A stretch of DNA of 11,213 nt from Opitutales bacterium (GCA_007123395.1 SKLD01000214.1:1-11213); one strand, 5' to 3'; positions 1-9,830 are shown, numbered from the stretch's first letter. Notes: a model not told the origin generated them from the letters alone. Numbers and translations: made by a program.

Positions 1-1685
1 AGCTACTCTTCCTCGCCTCGCGCTTGGGTGGCGATATCGAGTTGTGGGAGCGCGGTCTCAGTCACATGCACAATGTTATCCGCGACTTGGTCCGGGAGGA
101 TGGAGGCACCATCCAGATCGTCGATTATTACCTGTCCGACCAATATAGCGGCGGCGAACTGGTGGCAAGCGCTGGTGACACGCGCGGCACCTACGCATGG
201 CAGGGTTACAGCAACGAGAGCACTTGGTCGCGCGGACAGGGGTGGGCTCTCCACGGGCTCGCCTCAGCCTACCGCGAGACGGGCGATCCCGTTATCCGCG
301 AGGGACTCCTCCGCGTGGCGGACTACTACCTACGCGAAACACCGGAAGACGGCGTGCCGTATTGGGACTACGACGCGGCGACCATCGATGATCAAGGATG
401 GCTGGATCACTATGCGGGACGCGACCTGTTCGCCCGCGACTCATCCGCCGCGGCCATCGCTGCGGCGGGCCTCCTCGAACTCTCCCGCATGCTCGACGAC
501 CCGGCGGAGCGCCAGCGCTACTTTGACTACGCCGAACGCATCCTCGTGAGCCTATCCACCCCGGACGGCGAGGGCGGTTACCTTTCGCAGGGCACAGCCT
601 ATGAAAGCATCCTCACGCAAGGCACCTACACTTTTTCCGGGTACAATAAAGGACTGACCTGGGGCGACTTCTACTACATCCAGGCCGTGCAGCGCTACCG
701 CGAGATCGTCGATCCACCCGCGCGCTGGGCGGCGCACACGGCGGCGGGCGCAACGGCGCGCTGGGCGCGCGTGCCCTCACATGTCTGGACCGTCCGCTCC
801 CACGCCGGGCGCACCGCCATGGGCACGGCCCACGGGCGCTACGCGGCGGGTCTCGGCGGCGAACCCCTTGCCGTCGCGCTCTTTGACACCCCGGTCTCCG
901 GCGACGTCCTCTTCACCGTAGAGGTGGCGGCGGCGGAAAACCTCGACCTCCGCCCCGAAACCGCCGCGCGTATCCTTTTCAACTGGGTCGATGCGTCGAA
1001 CCACGACTTCTTCAAACTCAGCGCCACCCCCGGAGAAAGCGGCGTCTACCGGCGGACAGGCGGCGCAGACGCCCAAATCACTTCCGTCCCAGACGCCCTC
1101 CTGCACGACCACGGGTGGCGGAGCGTCTCCCTAACCCGCACCGGCACCCAATACACCTTCGCCGTGGACAACGAACAGACCGCATCCATCAACCTCCCGG
1201 ACGCAGCCGCCGAAGCGTTTCTCGGGCTCGCCGCCGAGGGCCAGTCCGTCTTCTTCGCGGACCCCGCCCTTGAAGCCGACACGCCGCCCGAATCCTTTGC
1301 GGACTGGGCGGCCTTCGCCGTTGCCGACCCCGCCGCACGCACTGCGACAGACGACCCCAACAACGACGGCTTTGCCAACGTCCTCCACTACCTCGCGGGC
1401 ACGCCGTCCCTTGCCGGAGCGACCGCCCAAGAGCGGCCCCTCGGTGTCACTATACATACCGACGAAGACTCCGTCAGTCTGCGCTTTCATGCCCGCAAGC
1501 GCGGGGACTACACCGTGACCGCCGAGTATTCCGCAGACATGCATTCCTGGCAGTCGCTCCGCACCCGCCCGGCACCGGACACCCTGCCCGATGCCATGGG
1601 CCGCCGCACGATGGAAGCCGTCGCGGAGGGGGCGTCCGCCGGCTTCTTCCGTCTGCGCGCCGACCCCCGCACGGAGACACCGTAG
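1..1685 (+). CDS. GH88 unsaturated glucuronyl hydrolase with C-terminal accessory domains (5' end outside window)
   Basis: Enzymes of this family hydrolyse the unsaturated uronic acid left at the end of oligosaccharides by polysaccharide lyases. The frame is open to the left edge, and the first codons (LLFLASRLGGD) already match the family, so the real start lies upstream and the TTG at 24 is not it. Counting from the codon at base 3 (560 residues), the family signature QGYSNESTWSRGQGW is at 67-81, DGVPYWDYDA at 116-125, RDSSAAAIAAAGLLEL at 145-160 and GYNKGLTWGDFYY at 213-225. These are (alpha/alpha)6-barrel motifs. One of the two catalytic acids should lie just upstream of the window. The other should fall near NES at 71-73, where I see Glu rather than the usual Asp. 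Residues about 262-422 look like a beta-sandwich (concanavalin/LamG-like) domain. Residues 432-554 contain a Ca-loop-like DDPNNDG and end in FFRLRA, a tail seen in secreted Verrucomicrobiota enzymes. It is probably extracytoplasmic, but the signal peptide is outside the window. Confidence 0.87.
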   Translation, partial: LLFLASRLGGDIELWERGLSHMHNVIRDLVREDGGTIQIVDYYLSDQYSGGELVASAGDTRGTYAWQGYSNESTWSRGQGWALHGLASAYRETGDPVIREGLLRVADYYLRETPEDGVPYWDYDAATIDDQGWLDHYAGRDLFARDSSAAAIAAAGLLELSRMLDDPAERQRYFDYAERILVSLSTPDGEGGYLSQGTAYESILTQGTYTFSGYNKGLTWGDFYYIQAVQRYREIVDPPARWAAHTAAGATARWARVPSHVWTVRSHAGRTAMGTAHGRYAAGLGGEPLAVALFDTPVSGDVLFTVEVAAAENLDLRPETAARILFNWVDASNHDFFKLSATPGESGVYRRTGGADAQITSVPDALLHDHGWRSVSLTRTGTQYTFAVDNEQTASINLPDAAAEAFLGLAAEGQSVFFADPALEADTPPESFADWAAFAVADPAARTATDDPNNDGFANVLHYLAGTPSLAGATAQERPLGVTIHTDEDSVSLRFHARKRGDYTVTAEYSADMHSWQSLRTRPAPDTLPDAMGRRTMEAVAEGASAGFFRLRADPRTETP

Positions 1686-1686
1686 C

Positions 1687-1701
1687 GCGGCAGTCGGCCG
1701 C
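1687..1701 (+). terminator. Weak hairpin just after the GH88 stop codon
   Basis: The arms GCGGC (1687-1691) and GCCGC (1697-1701) pair perfectly around a 5-base loop, two bases after the TAG stop. No run of T follows, only CTTTCCTTT some bases later, so this is at best a weak intrinsic terminator. A second perfect 7-bp pair (AGCCGGT 1733-1739 with ACCGGCT 1766-1772) lies downstream and also lacks a T tract. Confidence 0.2.
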
Positions 1702-1909
1702 CTCCGCAGCCTTTCCTTTGCCATAGGACGAGAGCCGGTCACCGCACCGTCTCCGAAATAGCCGCACCGGCTAAGGAACCATCCGGGCAAGGCAGAAGGA
1801 CGCTACCCCCACGCCGGAACCGCATCGGCCCGTCGTCAGCAGAAATCAGGAAGACATCGGCCAACCGACGATCCCGCCAATCCTGCGCCGTCAAATAAAT
1901 ATATCCATG

Positions 1910-1926
1910 AGCTTATTTTATAAGCT
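1910..1926. repeat. Perfect 7-bp palindrome in AT-rich island
   Basis: AGCTTAT (1910-1916) and ATAAGCT (1920-1926) are perfect inverted copies around TTT. It sits at the left part of the AT-rich stretch before mfd. It could be an operator half-site pair, or chance in AT-rich DNA; the function is unknown. Confidence 0.4.
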
Positions 1927-1935
1927 AAAATTTCT

Positions 1936-1960
1936 ATGGGATATTTAAAACATATCTCAT
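1936..1960. repeat. Imperfect 9-bp inverted repeat in AT-rich island
   Basis: ATGGGATAT (1936-1944) and ATATCTCAT (1952-1960) are inverted copies with one mismatch around a 7-base spacer. Together with the palindrome at 1910-1926, this makes two dyads within about 50 bases directly upstream of the mfd leader. That spacing would suit a regulator-binding or promoter region, but no known operator is recognised. Confidence 0.3.
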
Positions 1961-2090
1961 AATTAAATATGCTTGACCGGTTCGTGCTGGTTGATCGTTG
2001 CAAGATTGGGTGCGGGAAAGCCTGTCCTCATTACGAAGGCGGCGATGAGGGGGCACCGCAGCGGGGTTGACGGACGGAGGCTCTTCGCGG

Positions 2091-2207
2091 ATGTTGGCGC
2101 TTTTCTTCATGGAGATCACGGGGACCTATCGGAAGACAAGCGGGGTAGCGCCAAGGCGGCCGCAACCGAAAGACCGCACGGATCAGGGCGCGCCCTCGCG
2201 GGGATGA
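2091..2207 (+). CDS. Possible 38-codon leader ORF overlapping the mfd start
   Basis: An ATG at 2091 lies 10 bases after a good Shine-Dalgarno-like GGAGG (2076-2080). The frame encodes 38 residues beginning MLALFFMEITGTYRK and rich in Arg and Pro. Its TGA stop (2205-2207) overlaps the mfd ATG as ATGA (2204-2207), the classic arrangement for translational coupling. The chosen mfd start has no well-spaced Shine-Dalgarno of its own: AGGG at 2185-2188 is 15 bases away and GGGG abuts the ATG. That makes coupling plausible. The peptide resembles nothing I know and the overlap may be chance, so this is a low-confidence call. Confidence 0.25.
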   Translation: MLALFFMEITGTYRKTSGVAPRRPQPKDRTDQGAPSRG

Positions 2208-5200
2208 AAACGGCGCGGATACCGGACGGGGCGGACTGCCATGTGTGGACGGGGGTGTCGCGCACCTTTGCGCCCGCCCTTGCGGAAGAAATATCGGCGC
2301 GGTCTTCGAACGCGGTGACCGTTGTCTTTCTCCGCGATCTCGCCGCTGCCGAGAGCGACGCCGCCGCGATTAAAGCTTTCGCCATACACCTGCGCGGCAC
2401 CGGGCCCGATCCCGAGGTCCTCATCCTCCCGGAGAGGCCCGAGGCGGACGACAGCCCGCGGGCGACGGAACGCGCTTACGACCGCATGGCCGCGCTCTCG
2501 CGTCTCGCCGACTACGCGGAGCGCAAACCGGCGGGCCAACGGCTCATCATCCTCACGGACCCGCGTGCGTTCTTCGCCCCCGTGCCGGAGCGGACCCGCC
2601 TGCACGGACGGGGCCTGAAGCTCACGCGGGGGGCAGAAGCCGATTTCAATAAGCTGCGCGAGTCCCTCGATGCCCTCGAGTATGACGAGGAAGCGGTCTG
2701 CGAGTATCCCGGCCAGTTCGCCGTGCGCGGGGGACTCATCGATATCTATCCGGTCAACGCGGAGGCGCCGGTGCGGGTCGACTTCTTCGGCGACGAGATT
2801 GAGGCCATCCGGGTCATCGACCCGACAACACAGCGCTCGGAGGGCGCGGTCGAGGCCGTGACAGTGGCCCCACGGCGCGCCGACTTCGCGGCCAACCGCC
2901 CCGAGCATATCTTCGATTATTTCAGCGGCGGGACCGACTGGATCTTCGACGAGCCCGAGGCACTGGCGGATGCGTTTCCAGCCCAGTTGCAGCGCTTCGA
3001 ACGGCTGAAGGACCGTGAGACCGGTTTCAACGCTCTCTTCACGTCACGTGCCTCCGCGCCGGACACATACCATCTTTTTTGCGAACTGGAAATCCCCGGG
3101 GATCTCGCTCCGGCTTCGCCCACCATGCACAAGCTCCGCAGCGAAGGTCTGGAGGTCTACCGCTCGCGCCCGCTCGAAGAGCGTATCGGCTACGAACGCA
3201 TCGAGGACGAACGCACCGCGCGACTCGCTTTTCTGAAGCAGTTGGCGGCGTGGCAGGCGGCGGGAGAGCAGGTCTTTGTCGTCGCGCACAACGCGGGCGA
3301 AGCCGACCGCTTCCGAGAAATCCTCAGCGAAGAAACCGGGTTGCAGGACTTCGCCCCAGATGTTATCACCGCACCGCTGCGGGCCGGCTTCCGCGTGGCA
3401 CCCGAAGACGACGCTCCCCTCCCCCTCGGTTGGCCCGCGGCGGCGGCGGCGCGCGGACTCGTTCTGGTGTCAGACGCTGAAATCTTCGGTCGTTACCGGT
3501 CGCGGCCGGCCGCATTCCGCCGCAGGCGCGTGCCCGTGCGCTCGCAGGTCGACCACCTCCTCGACTTTTCTGAGCTGGCCGACGGCGATTACCTCGTCCA
3601 CCTCTCGCACGGCGTCTGTGTCTACCGGGGACTCTCCATGATGGAGATCCGCGGCAAAAAGGAAGAAGTCATTTCCCTTGAATTCGCTGACCATATCACG
3701 CTGCACGTGCCGCTCTATGAGTCGCACCTGCTCACACGCTACGTTGGGTTGTCGAAGGTGTCTCCGCGCCTCGGCCGCCTCGGCTCCAACGCGTGGGAGA
3801 AATCCCGCCGTTCAGCGGAGGAGGCCACGCTCGACTTCGCCGCCAAACTTCTCGATTCGCAGGCCTCGCGCCTGCATGGCGGCGGCCACGCATTCCGCGC
3901 CGACACGGACTGGCAGCACGCCTTTGAAGACACGTTTCTCTACGAGGAGACGCGCGATCAGAAGCAGGCCATCGTCGATGCAAAAGGCGACATGGAAAAA
4001 TCCGCCCCGATGGACCGGCTGGTCTGCGGAGACGTCGGCTTCGGCAAAACGGAGGTCGCCCTGCGCGCCGCCTTCAAAGCCGTCATGGAAGGCAAGCAGG
4101 TGGCCGTCCTCGTGCCCACCACGGTACTCGCGCAGCAGCACTTCACCACCTTCCGCGAGCGCATGGCGGACTTTCCCGTAACGGTCGAGATGCTCAGCCG
4201 CTTCCGCTCCAAGCGCGAGCAGACCGCCATTGCAGCGCAACTCGCAGAGGGGCGGATCGACATCGTCGTGGGCACCCACCGAATCCTTGGACGCGACATC
4301 CGCTTTAAGGACCTCGGGCTGCTCGTCATCGACGAGGAACACCGCTTCGGCGTTCGCCACAAAGAGAAGCTCAAGGAAGTGCGACACAACGTCGATGTCC
4401 TTTCCATGAGCGCGACGCCGATCCCGCGCACCCTCTACCTCGCTCTCATGGGCGCGCGCGACATGAGCGTCATCGAGACGCCTCCGGCGGACCGTCTGCC
4501 CATCGAAACTATCGTGCGCGCCTACGACCCGGACATCGCGCGGCGCGCCATCGAAGAGGAGCTGGCGCGGGGCGGACAGGTCTTTTACCTGCACAACCGC
4601 GTGCAGAGCATCGAGGCCGTGGCGGCACGGGTGGAGGAGTTAGTGCCCAAAGCACGCGTCGCCGTGGGGCACGGGCAGATGACCGAAGCCGCCCTTGAAA
4701 AAGTCATGACGCGCTTCGTCGCGGGCGAGTTCGACGTGCTCGTCTGCACCACGATCATCGAAAACGGGCTCGATATCCCCAATTGCAATACCATCATCAT
4801 CGAAGGCGCCGACCGTTTCGGGCTCTCGCAGCTCTATCAACTGCGGGGGCGCGTGGGCCGCTTCAACCGCCAAGCCTACGCCTACCTGCTTCTGCACCGC
4901 CACACCCGTCTCCTTGATCTCGCGCGCAAACGGCTCTCCGCCATGCGCCAGCACAACCAGCTCGGCGCCGGCTTCCGCGTCGCCATGCGTGACCTCGAGC
5001 TGCGCGGCTCCGGCAACCTTCTCGGCCTGCAGCAGAGCGGCCATATCGCCAGCGTCGGCTTCGAACTCTATTGCCAACTCCTGCGCCAGAGCGTCGCCCG
5101 CCTCAAGGGAGAGAAAGTCGCCACACAAGTGCGTGCGACTGTAAACCTCGACTTCGTCTCCGTCGGTGAAGGCACGATGGCCCGGGAAACACGTTCCGAC

Positions 5201-5617
5201 GGTTTCTCGGCGCTGAAAGACGTTGAGCTGGAGGCCGGGCGCATACCCGTCGTGGAGGCGCACCTGCCCGTGGCCTACATCGCCGAGACCCGCCTGCGCA
5301 TCGACTTCTACCGCCGCCTTGCCATGGCTGCGACCGTCGCCGAAGTCGAGGAAACCGGCGCCGCTCTCGCCGACCGCTTCGGAAAGCCGCCCCGCCCTGC
5401 CGAAATTCTCCTGCGCGTCACCCGCATCCGTGCCCGCGCGGAAGAAAGCGGCCTGATCTCCGTCGAAACCGAGGGCAACCGCCTGAAAATCTTGCGCGCG
5501 AGTGGCAAACGCGATGATTATGTGAAAATTGGCGGGAGATTTCCACGCCTCAACCGGCGCGGCCCCCTCCAGCGGCTGCGCGAGATTGAACAATTTGTTG
5601 AGCGGCAACGTCCCTAA
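2204..5617 (+). CDS. mfd: Transcription-repair coupling factor Mfd
   Basis: Mfd is a cytoplasmic DNA translocase. It pushes RNA polymerase off at lesions and recruits UvrA to start nucleotide excision repair on the transcribed strand. Starting at ATG 2204 gives 1137 residues, close to the usual size of about 1150; the in-frame extension to TTG 1973 does not look like protein. Domains follow the family order. A UvrB-like module lies at about 132-223, with FAVRGGLIDIYP and VRVDFFGDEI preserving the Arg and Phe positions linked to UvrA binding. The RNA-polymerase-interacting domain is at about 454-515 (HLSHGVCVYRGL). The RecG-like motor has Walker A GDVGFGKTE at 609-617, DEEH at 710-713, SAT at 736-738 and QLRGRVGR at 879-886. 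The regulatory TRCF C-terminal domain is at about 1008-1113. The parvulin-like gene follows after 11 bases, so the two are probably cotranscribed. Confidence 0.97.
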   Translation: MKTARIPDGADCHVWTGVSRTFAPALAEEISARSSNAVTVVFLRDLAAAESDAAAIKAFAIHLRGTGPDPEVLILPERPEADDSPRATERAYDRMAALSRLADYAERKPAGQRLIILTDPRAFFAPVPERTRLHGRGLKLTRGAEADFNKLRESLDALEYDEEAVCEYPGQFAVRGGLIDIYPVNAEAPVRVDFFGDEIEAIRVIDPTTQRSEGAVEAVTVAPRRADFAANRPEHIFDYFSGGTDWIFDEPEALADAFPAQLQRFERLKDRETGFNALFTSRASAPDTYHLFCELEIPGDLAPASPTMHKLRSEGLEVYRSRPLEERIGYERIEDERTARLAFLKQLAAWQAAGEQVFVVAHNAGEADRFREILSEETGLQDFAPDVITAPLRAGFRVAPEDDAPLPLGWPAAAAARGLVLVSDAEIFGRYRSRPAAFRRRRVPVRSQVDHLLDFSELADGDYLVHLSHGVCVYRGLSMMEIRGKKEEVISLEFADHITLHVPLYESHLLTRYVGLSKVSPRLGRLGSNAWEKSRRSAEEATLDFAAKLLDSQASRLHGGGHAFRADTDWQHAFEDTFLYEETRDQKQAIVDAKGDMEKSAPMDRLVCGDVGFGKTEVALRAAFKAVMEGKQVAVLVPTTVLAQQHFTTFRERMADFPVTVEMLSRFRSKREQTAIAAQLAEGRIDIVVGTHRILGRDIRFKDLGLLVIDEEHRFGVRHKEKLKEVRHNVDVLSMSATPIPRTLYLALMGARDMSVIETPPADRLPIETIVRAYDPDIARRAIEEELARGGQVFYLHNRVQSIEAVAARVEELVPKARVAVGHGQMTEAALEKVMTRFVAGEFDVLVCTTIIENGLDIPNCNTIIIEGADRFGLSQLYQLRGRVGRFNRQAYAYLLLHRHTRLLDLARKRLSAMRQHNQLGAGFRVAMRDLELRGSGNLLGLQQSGHIASVGFELYCQLLRQSVARLKGEKVATQVRATVNLDFVSVGEGTMARETRSDGFSALKDVELEAGRIPVVEAHLPVAYIAETRLRIDFYRRLAMAATVAEVEETGAALADRFGKPPRPAEILLRVTRIRARAEESGLISVETEGNRLKILRASGKRDDYVKIGGRFPRLNRRGPLQRLREIEQFVERQRP

Positions 5618-5628
5618 CACCCGACACC

Positions 5629-6615
5629 ATGACGGCGAAAAAAGGCTTCATTATACTTCTCCTCGCGACCCTCTCCGCAGCGGCGGGCATCGCGCAGACG
5701 GCGCACAATATCTGGGATCCACCGTATCGGCAGGGCATTGCCGCAGAGGTCGAGGACCGGATCATCACCTTCGAAGAGATGCGGCGCGAAATGATGCCGC
5801 TCATCCCGCGCATCCGCGAAAATTCGCGCAACCAAGCAGAGTTCAACCGCCGCATGGAAGAACTCTATTTCGAGATCCTGCAGAACCTCATCGACCGAGT
5901 CATCATCGTCAACGAGTTCCGCAAGCGCGAGTTCAACATCCCGCAGTCCGTCATCGAGTCGCACATGGACCAGATCCTCATCGAGGACTTCGACAACGAC
6001 CGCGCTAAATTCCACGAATACCTTCAGATGATCGGCAAGAACGTGCGCGAATACCGCCGCGACCTGCGCGAACAGATCATCGTCGGTGCCATGCGGGGCG
6101 AGCGCCGCCGCTCGCAGTCCGAGATCAGCCCCGAGCGTATCGAGCGCTTCTACAGCGAGAACAAGCTTCACTTTTACGAGGAAGAGGCCATCCACATGCG
6201 CGTCATCATGCTGCGCCCCCTCGCCGACGAGAGCCCCGACCTCATGCGCCAGCAGATCGAGCGCGTCATGAGCGAACTCTCCGCCGGACGCGACTTCGCC
6301 GACGTCGCCCGCGAATTCTCCCAAGACAACCGGCGCGAGCGCGGGGGCGACTGGGGCTGGATCCAGCGCCGCGACCTGCGCGAGGAACTCGTCGAAGCGG
6401 CCTTCGGCCTCGACATCGGCGAACACTCCGAACCCGTGCGCATCGGCAACCAGACCTTCATCCTCTACGTCGAGGACATCCGCGAAGAAGGTATCCAACC
6501 CCTCGCGGAGGTGCGGGAGCGCATCGAGGAAATCCTCGCCAGCCAGCTTGAGCGACAGTCCCAGGAACAATGGCTCGAACGCCTCCGCCGCAACGCCTAC
6601 ATCAAGTATTATTGA
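5629..6615 (+). CDS. Secreted SurA/PpiC-type parvulin-domain protein
   Basis: This is a predicted periplasmic folding factor of the SurA/PpiC peptidyl-prolyl isomerase family, which helps outer-membrane proteins fold. The 328-residue protein starts with a signal peptide: KK at 4-5, hydrophobic core FIILLLATLSAAAG at 7-20, and likely cleavage near GIAQTA. A helical SurA_N-like chaperone part follows at about 35-165. The parvulin domain is at about 186-285, with HMRVIML at 189-195, GRDFADVAREFSQD at 220-233, GGDWGWI at 239-245 and the closing strand TFILYVED at 276-283. Active parvulins usually carry His in that last strand (FHIL); here the position appears to be Phe, so isomerase activity may be weak and the role mainly chaperone. 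The start is 11 bases after mfd without a clear Shine-Dalgarno, which suggests coupling to mfd. It could be called surA or ppiC; I leave the symbol empty. Confidence 0.87.
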   Translation: MTAKKGFIILLLATLSAAAGIAQTAHNIWDPPYRQGIAAEVEDRIITFEEMRREMMPLIPRIRENSRNQAEFNRRMEELYFEILQNLIDRVIIVNEFRKREFNIPQSVIESHMDQILIEDFDNDRAKFHEYLQMIGKNVREYRRDLREQIIVGAMRGERRRSQSEISPERIERFYSENKLHFYEEEAIHMRVIMLRPLADESPDLMRQQIERVMSELSAGRDFADVAREFSQDNRRERGGDWGWIQRRDLREELVEAAFGLDIGEHSEPVRIGNQTFILYVEDIREEGIQPLAEVRERIEEILASQLERQSQEQWLERLRRNAYIKYY

Positions 6616-6632
6616 GCGGCGGCAGGCGGGAC

Positions 6633-7673
6633 CTACCGCGCTTCTTCCGGATCAATGCCCAGCCGGTGGATAATTGCCGCGAATTGTTGTCCGTCGACGA
6701 GCGATATGGGGTCTTTGCCTTCCGCCCTTGCCTCCATGACGGCCGCCCGTGAAAAGTGGCTCGTCGTGACAACTGCCCCCCTTGCGTGAGGCCGGAGGCT
6801 GCCGCGCAACTCCGCTATTTCCCGCCTTCCCACGGTGTGCGACCAGCGTTTCGCCTGAATCTCCAGCGGCAAACCGCGCAGCGGCCACATTGCCGGCCCC
6901 GCCGTAGCACGCACATCAACACCACCGTCGCCGCTGTACGGAGTCGTCACCACATGCTCGAAGCCGGAGCGTCGAAGCGACAGGCAGACCAAGACTTCAA
7001 ACGCAGCGGGCGACATCACAAGCATGCGGGACCGGATGAGTTCAAGGCGAACAGGATCTTCACCGGTGCCATCTGTTCCGCTTCCGCCTGTATCCGGACC
7101 GGCTATCTCGCGATCCTCCTCCTGAATCAGCGCAACACAGGCTTTGCGAAGCTCGTCGTACAGTTCCGCGTCGTACGCCGGGACAACCGAATCGAACTCA
7201 TTGAGTATTTGAAACTCGAAGACCAAGGCACGACGTAATTCACCCCGCGAATCAATCTGATTTTCCCAGTAATGCCGAAGGAATTGGAGCAAACCGAGAA
7301 ACCGCCATCGCCTGATTCCGACCGTGCGGTCACGCCGACTCGCGATGAGAGCAAAACCGTAAACCGGAAAACCGCTTGCGCCACCCTGCTCGACAATGCG
7401 CCGGTTTGGACCTACCAGCTGTTGGTGCCCCTCTTTACCTGTCCCGGTGTAAACAAGAACTCCGGATTCCACGCGGTCCTGATACGGGTTTTCAAACGGC
7501 ATCTTCACTTCCGGATTCGCCGTAAACACCGCCGCCCGCCGCACCGTTCCATTGTCTTCAGCCGAAAATCGAATCCCACCCGCGTTGCCGACGCGGAGAC
7601 TCCGGTAAATCTCCTCGTGTGAGTAGAGTTCTCCCACGACAAACCGCCTTTGCTCCCGCACTGTATCCGCCAT
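6633..7673 (-). CDS. Predicted modification-dependent (type IV) restriction enzyme: SRA-like domain fused to Mrr nuclease
   Basis: The protein likely recognises modified foreign DNA and cuts it. I chose ATG at 7673 (346 residues); a TTG at 7724 would add 17 unremarkable residues. Residues about 11-163 resemble the SRA-like/ScoMcrA-type reader: VGELYSHEEIY, AGGIRF, PYQDR, then VYTGTGKEGHQQL and a following GPNR, the pattern around the base-binding pocket of such domains. After an acidic, Gly-rich linker (about 190-206), residues 218-340 are an Mrr-type PD-(D/E)xK nuclease: AFEVLV (Glu225), SGDGGVDVRA (Asp253), EIQAKRW (Gln273, Lys275), then VVTTSHFS and ISLVDGQQF. The gene stands alone, convergent to the parvulin gene with 17 bases between the stops, and has no methylase partner, as expected of a type IV enzyme. 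Sampled 60-base blocks inside it are 45-52% GC, below the flanking genes, which suggests horizontal gain. The exact modification recognised is unknown. Confidence 0.85.
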   Translation of the reverse strand: MADTVREQRRFVVGELYSHEEIYRSLRVGNAGGIRFSAEDNGTVRRAAVFTANPEVKMPFENPYQDRVESGVLVYTGTGKEGHQQLVGPNRRIVEQGGASGFPVYGFALIASRRDRTVGIRRWRFLGLLQFLRHYWENQIDSRGELRRALVFEFQILNEFDSVVPAYDAELYDELRKACVALIQEEDREIAGPDTGGSGTDGTGEDPVRLELIRSRMLVMSPAAFEVLVCLSLRRSGFEHVVTTPYSGDGGVDVRATAGPAMWPLRGLPLEIQAKRWSHTVGRREIAELRGSLRPHARGAVVTTSHFSRAAVMEARAEGKDPISLVDGQQFAAIIHRLGIDPEEAR

Positions 7674-7960
7674 TCCGCAAGTCAAGCCGCTCCGCCCGTC
7701 GGCGCAATGCGCAATCTCGTGCAAGTTTCGTGCAAAGCCCCTTCTTAAGGTGCGAACCCCGTGTAGCCCACGCAGTCAGCAGAGTTCCGGTTCCGGCCAG
7801 ACCGGGCATCGACGCTCAACGAAGCACAGATTTTCCGCACCGTGTCCGCCGCCTCACCGGAAGGCTCGGTGCATCCCCGCCCTGCCTCGCTCCCGTAAAA
7901 CCGCTTGCCCCCATACGGCAGGACTGGCAGGGATGGTCGTTTTTGCAAAGGAAAGACGCC
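7674..7960. other. Divergent intergenic region between the restriction gene and thrS
   Basis: These 287 bases must hold the promoters for both the leftward restriction gene and the rightward thrS-lipA pair. I find no tRNA, riboswitch or strong promoter. The frame upstream of thrS stays open back to 7619, but the translation is Arg/Pro/Ala-rich without any TGS-domain pattern, so I take it as non-coding. A tiny CCTT-CTT-AAGG hairpin near 7740 is not compelling. Confidence 0.4.
7947..7955 (+). promoter_or_regulatory. Ribosome binding site that fixes the thrS start
   Basis: The purine tract AAAGGAAAG contains AGGA at 7949-7952, eight bases before ATG 7961. This supports the short form of ThrRS, without a TGS domain, over any upstream start in the same open frame. 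Confidence 0.65.
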
Positions 7961-9799
<1,839 letters not shown>

Positions 9800-9830
9800 G
9801 GAATCGCCAAAGCCTGCGAAGGTAGACGTT

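Larger units (their letters stand above)
1686..2090. other. Intergenic region between the GH88 gene and the mfd leader
   Basis: I see no convincing gene in these 405 bases. The left part is GC-rich with the two small hairpins noted separately. About 1891-1972 is strikingly AT-rich and probably contains the promoter for the mfd transcript, although I cannot point to a good -35/-10 pair. An open frame in phase with mfd runs from TTG 1973, but its codons (AGA, AGG, CTA, several TTG) differ from those of mfd and its residues resemble no Mfd N-terminus. I therefore treat it as untranslated leader. Confidence 0.5.

Noticed and set aside
1973..2203. In-frame 77-residue N-terminal extension of Mfd from TTG 1973
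   Set aside because: Mfd already has the usual length from ATG 2204, the extension has codon use unlike mfd, and it shows no Mfd-like sequence.
7674..7724. TTG start at 7724 for the restriction protein
   Set aside because: ATG at 7673 gives a complete SRA-like domain; the extra 17 residues show no conserved feature. It remains possible.
7619..7960. In-frame extension of ThrRS to 7619, possibly a TGS domain
   Set aside because: It overlaps the start of the opposite-strand restriction gene, the residues are Arg/Pro-rich without TGS features, and ATG 7961 has a good ribosome site.
7725..7960. Possible tRNA or T-box-like leader before thrS
   Set aside because: GGTGCGAACCCCG superficially resembles a T-arm, but no matching acceptor, D or anticodon arms could be found, and T-boxes are mainly a Firmicutes feature.
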